From Pseudomonadota bacterium (lineage in GTDB: Bacteria; Pseudomonadota; Alphaproteobacteria; Rhizobiales; Beijerinckiaceae), in NCBI GenBank assembly GCA_020161575.1, contig JAIUNR010000002.1:1-64000 (forward strand): a DNA stretch of 64,000 bases. The letters are read 5' to 3'. The notes beneath the pieces were generated by a model. That model was not told the origin of the DNA. It made no database searches and worked only from the letters and a program-made list of their open reading frames with translations. Shown here in pieces: positions 62,437 to 64,000 of the stretch. Every line of letters begins with the position of its first letter. Position 1 is the first letter of the stretch. Position numbers and translations under genes: made by a program.

Positions 62437-64000
62437 TCAATCCTGCCGCATCCCGTATCCGCCCGGTGTCGGCGTCTCGATGATGATCGCCTCGCCCGCC
62501 TCAAGCATGGTCTGATCGCACCCGCCGAGCGTCTCGACGCGCCCGTCGAGACGGCGGACGCTGTTACGCCCCACCAACCCTGCGCCGCCACCCGCCATGC
62601 CGAAGGGCGGGACGCGGCGATGGCCGGAAAGCAGCGCGCAATCCATCTTTTCGAGGAAACGAATCCGTCGATGCGTGCCATCGCCGCCGTTCCATTTGCC
62701 CTTGCCGCCCGATCCGCGCCGGATATGGAAATCCTCCAGCACCACGGGGAAACGCTGTTCGAGGATTTCGGGATCGGTCAGGCGGGAATTGGTCATATGG
62801 GTATGGACACCGGCCGTGCCGTTCCAGCCTGGCCCCGCAGACGAGCCGGAACAGATCGTCTCGTAATATTGGTGTTTGTCGTTGCCGAAGGTGACGTTGT
62901 TCATCGTGCCTTGCGCGCCCGACATGGCCCCCAAGGCGCCGATCAGGCAATTGGTCACCGCCTGGCTCACCTCGACATTCCCGGCGACGACCGCAGCCGG
63001 ATATTCGGGCGTAAGCATCGTGCCCTTGGGAACGATGATGCGGATGGGGCGGAGGCAGCCCGCATTCATGGGGATATTGTCTTCCACCATGATGCGGAAG
63101 ACATAGAGAACCGCCGCGCGGGTCACGGGTTCTGGCGCGTTGAAATTGTCGTCCCTTTGCGCCGATGTGCCGGTGAAATCGACCACCGCCTCGCGCTTCT
63201 CGCGATCCACCGTGATCTTCACGCGGATATGGCAGCCCTGATCCATCTCGAGATCGAATTCGCTGTCATGCAGCTTCGCGATCACGCGCGCCACGCTCTC
63301 GGCGGCGTTGTCCTGCACATGGCCCATATAGGCCGAGACGGTATCGAGCCCGAACTGGGCAATCATCTTCTCGAGCTCGGCGACACCCTTGGCATTCGCC
63401 GCGATCTGCGCCTTGAGATCATTCACATTCTGGGTGAGGTTGCGCACCGGGTATTTCGCGCCGATGAGCAGCGCCTTGAGCGGTTCCTCGCAAAAACGAC
63501 CCTGATCCACCAGCTTGAAATTGTCGATATAGACGCCCTCTTCCTCGATATGCGTCGCGCGCGGCGACATGGAACCAGGCGCGATGCCGCCGACATCGGC
63601 ATGATGGCCGCGGCTCGCGACCCAGAACAGCAATTGCGTCCCGTTCTTGTCGAAAACAGGTGTGCAGACAGTGATATCCGGCAGGTGGGTGCCGCCATTA
63701 TAGGGAGCGTTGATGGCGTAGGCATCACCGGCGCGGATATCGGAGTTGTTGCGGATGATGCTCTCGACCGAGCGATCCATCGAACCCAAATGCACGGGCA
63801 TATGCGGCGCATTCGCCACCAGCCGCCCCTCGGCATCGAAGACCGCGCAGGAAAAATCAAGCCTTTCCTTGATGTTGACGGAGTAAGCGGTGTTCTGAAG
63901 GGCGACGCCCATCTGCTCGGCGATCGACATGAAGAGGTTATTGAAGATCTCCAGCAGAATGGGATCGGCCCCCTCCCTCGTGCCGATCGCCCTTTCGCGC
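62437..64000 (-). CDS. Hydantoinase B/5-oxoprolinase family protein, 5' part outside window
   Basis: The visible 520 or so residues form the hydantoinase B/oxoprolinase domain that hydrolyses N-acyl or lactam rings with ATP. The in-frame ATG at 63930 is not the start, because the frame continues to the window edge with the family segment [26 protein letters not shown]. The product is therefore either a HyuB subunit or, more likely, the second half of a single-chain 5-oxoprolinase. Other features are [29 protein letters not shown]-like residues, [47 protein letters not shown] and a terminal PGGYGMR. The window cuts it, so the HyuA half is unseen. Confidence 0.9.
   Translation of the reverse strand, partial: RERAIGTREGADPILLEIFNNLFMSIAEQMGVALQNTAYSVNIKERLDFSCAVFDAEGRLVANAPHMPVHLGSMDRSVESIIRNNSDIRAGDAYAINAPYNGGTHLPDITVCTPVFDKNGTQLLFWVASRGHHADVGGIAPGSMSPRATHIEEEGVYIDNFKLVDQGRFCEEPLKALLIGAKYPVRNLTQNVNDLKAQIAANAKGVAELEKMIAQFGLDTVSAYMGHVQDNAAESVARVIAKLHDSEFDLEMDQGCHIRVKITVDREKREAVVDFTGTSAQRDDNFNAPEPVTRAAVLYVFRIMVEDNIPMNAGCLRPIRIIVPKGTMLTPEYPAAVVAGNVEVSQAVTNCLIGALGAMSGAQGTMNNVTFGNDKHQYYETICSGSSAGPGWNGTAGVHTHMTNSRLTDPEILEQRFPVVLEDFHIRRGSGGKGKWNGGDGTHRRIRFLEKMDCALLSGHRRVPPFGMAGGGAGLVGRNSVRRLDGRVETLGGCDQTMLEAGEAIIIETPTPGGYGMRQD

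Overview
The window is high-GC DNA with tightly packed, often ATGA-coupled genes. It most likely comes from an alphaproteobacterium of the Hyphomicrobiales/Rhizobiales type. The evidence is Prs/Lap-like type I secretion, a RutR-type pyrimidine regulator, a gene resembling the Rhodobacter gene-transfer-agent head-spike base, and a REP-like palindrome around 43.3 kb of a style common in that order. The genus assignment is an inference.

Left edge (1-3.1 kb): the end of a probable integrated element. A DUF4268-type protein and a tyrosine integrase lie directly against the 3' end of a tRNA-Ser(CGA) gene.

Surface region (3.3-38.8 kb): a large block devoted to secreted proteins and surface glycans. 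A Lap-like module reads leftward: a 953-residue RTX adhesin with an N-terminal TAAG site, TolC, a LapB-type ABC exporter, a HlyD/LapC-type adaptor and a LapG-like periplasmic cysteine protease. Next come a GT14-like transferase, a secreted probable beta-propeller, and a rightward set of glycosyltransferases plus a pyruvyltransferase-like protein. A leftward operon follows, carrying a second type I exporter pair (PrsD/PrsE-like), two small phage/GTA spike-like genes and rmlCBDA for dTDP-L-rhamnose. After it lie a methyltransferase with a long GT2 protein, a GT4 protein with two tandem SapC-like proteins, an RTX protein, an unrecognised 339-residue protein and an RTX-Hint protein. An AT-rich spacer of about 660 bp closes the block. 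No CRISPR array, rRNA or insertion sequence was seen.

Metabolic region (39.4-64 kb): a YegD-like Hsp70 and a class I aminotransferase, then two linked gene sets. The first is reductive pyrimidine catabolism: PreT/PreA dihydropyrimidine dehydrogenase, dihydropyrimidinase, an N-carbamoyl-beta-alanine amidohydrolase-like enzyme, an NMT1/THI5-type ABC importer and a RutR-like regulator. The second is nucleoside uptake and salvage: a BMP-family ABC importer, cytidine deaminase, purine nucleoside phosphorylase, deoC, deoA and deoB. Two sequences close to the RutR consensus lie in the two divergent promoter regions, so one regulator may join transport, nucleoside cleavage and base degradation. A small lipoprotein and the 3' part of a hydantoinase B/5-oxoprolinase gene, cut by the window edge, end the sequence.
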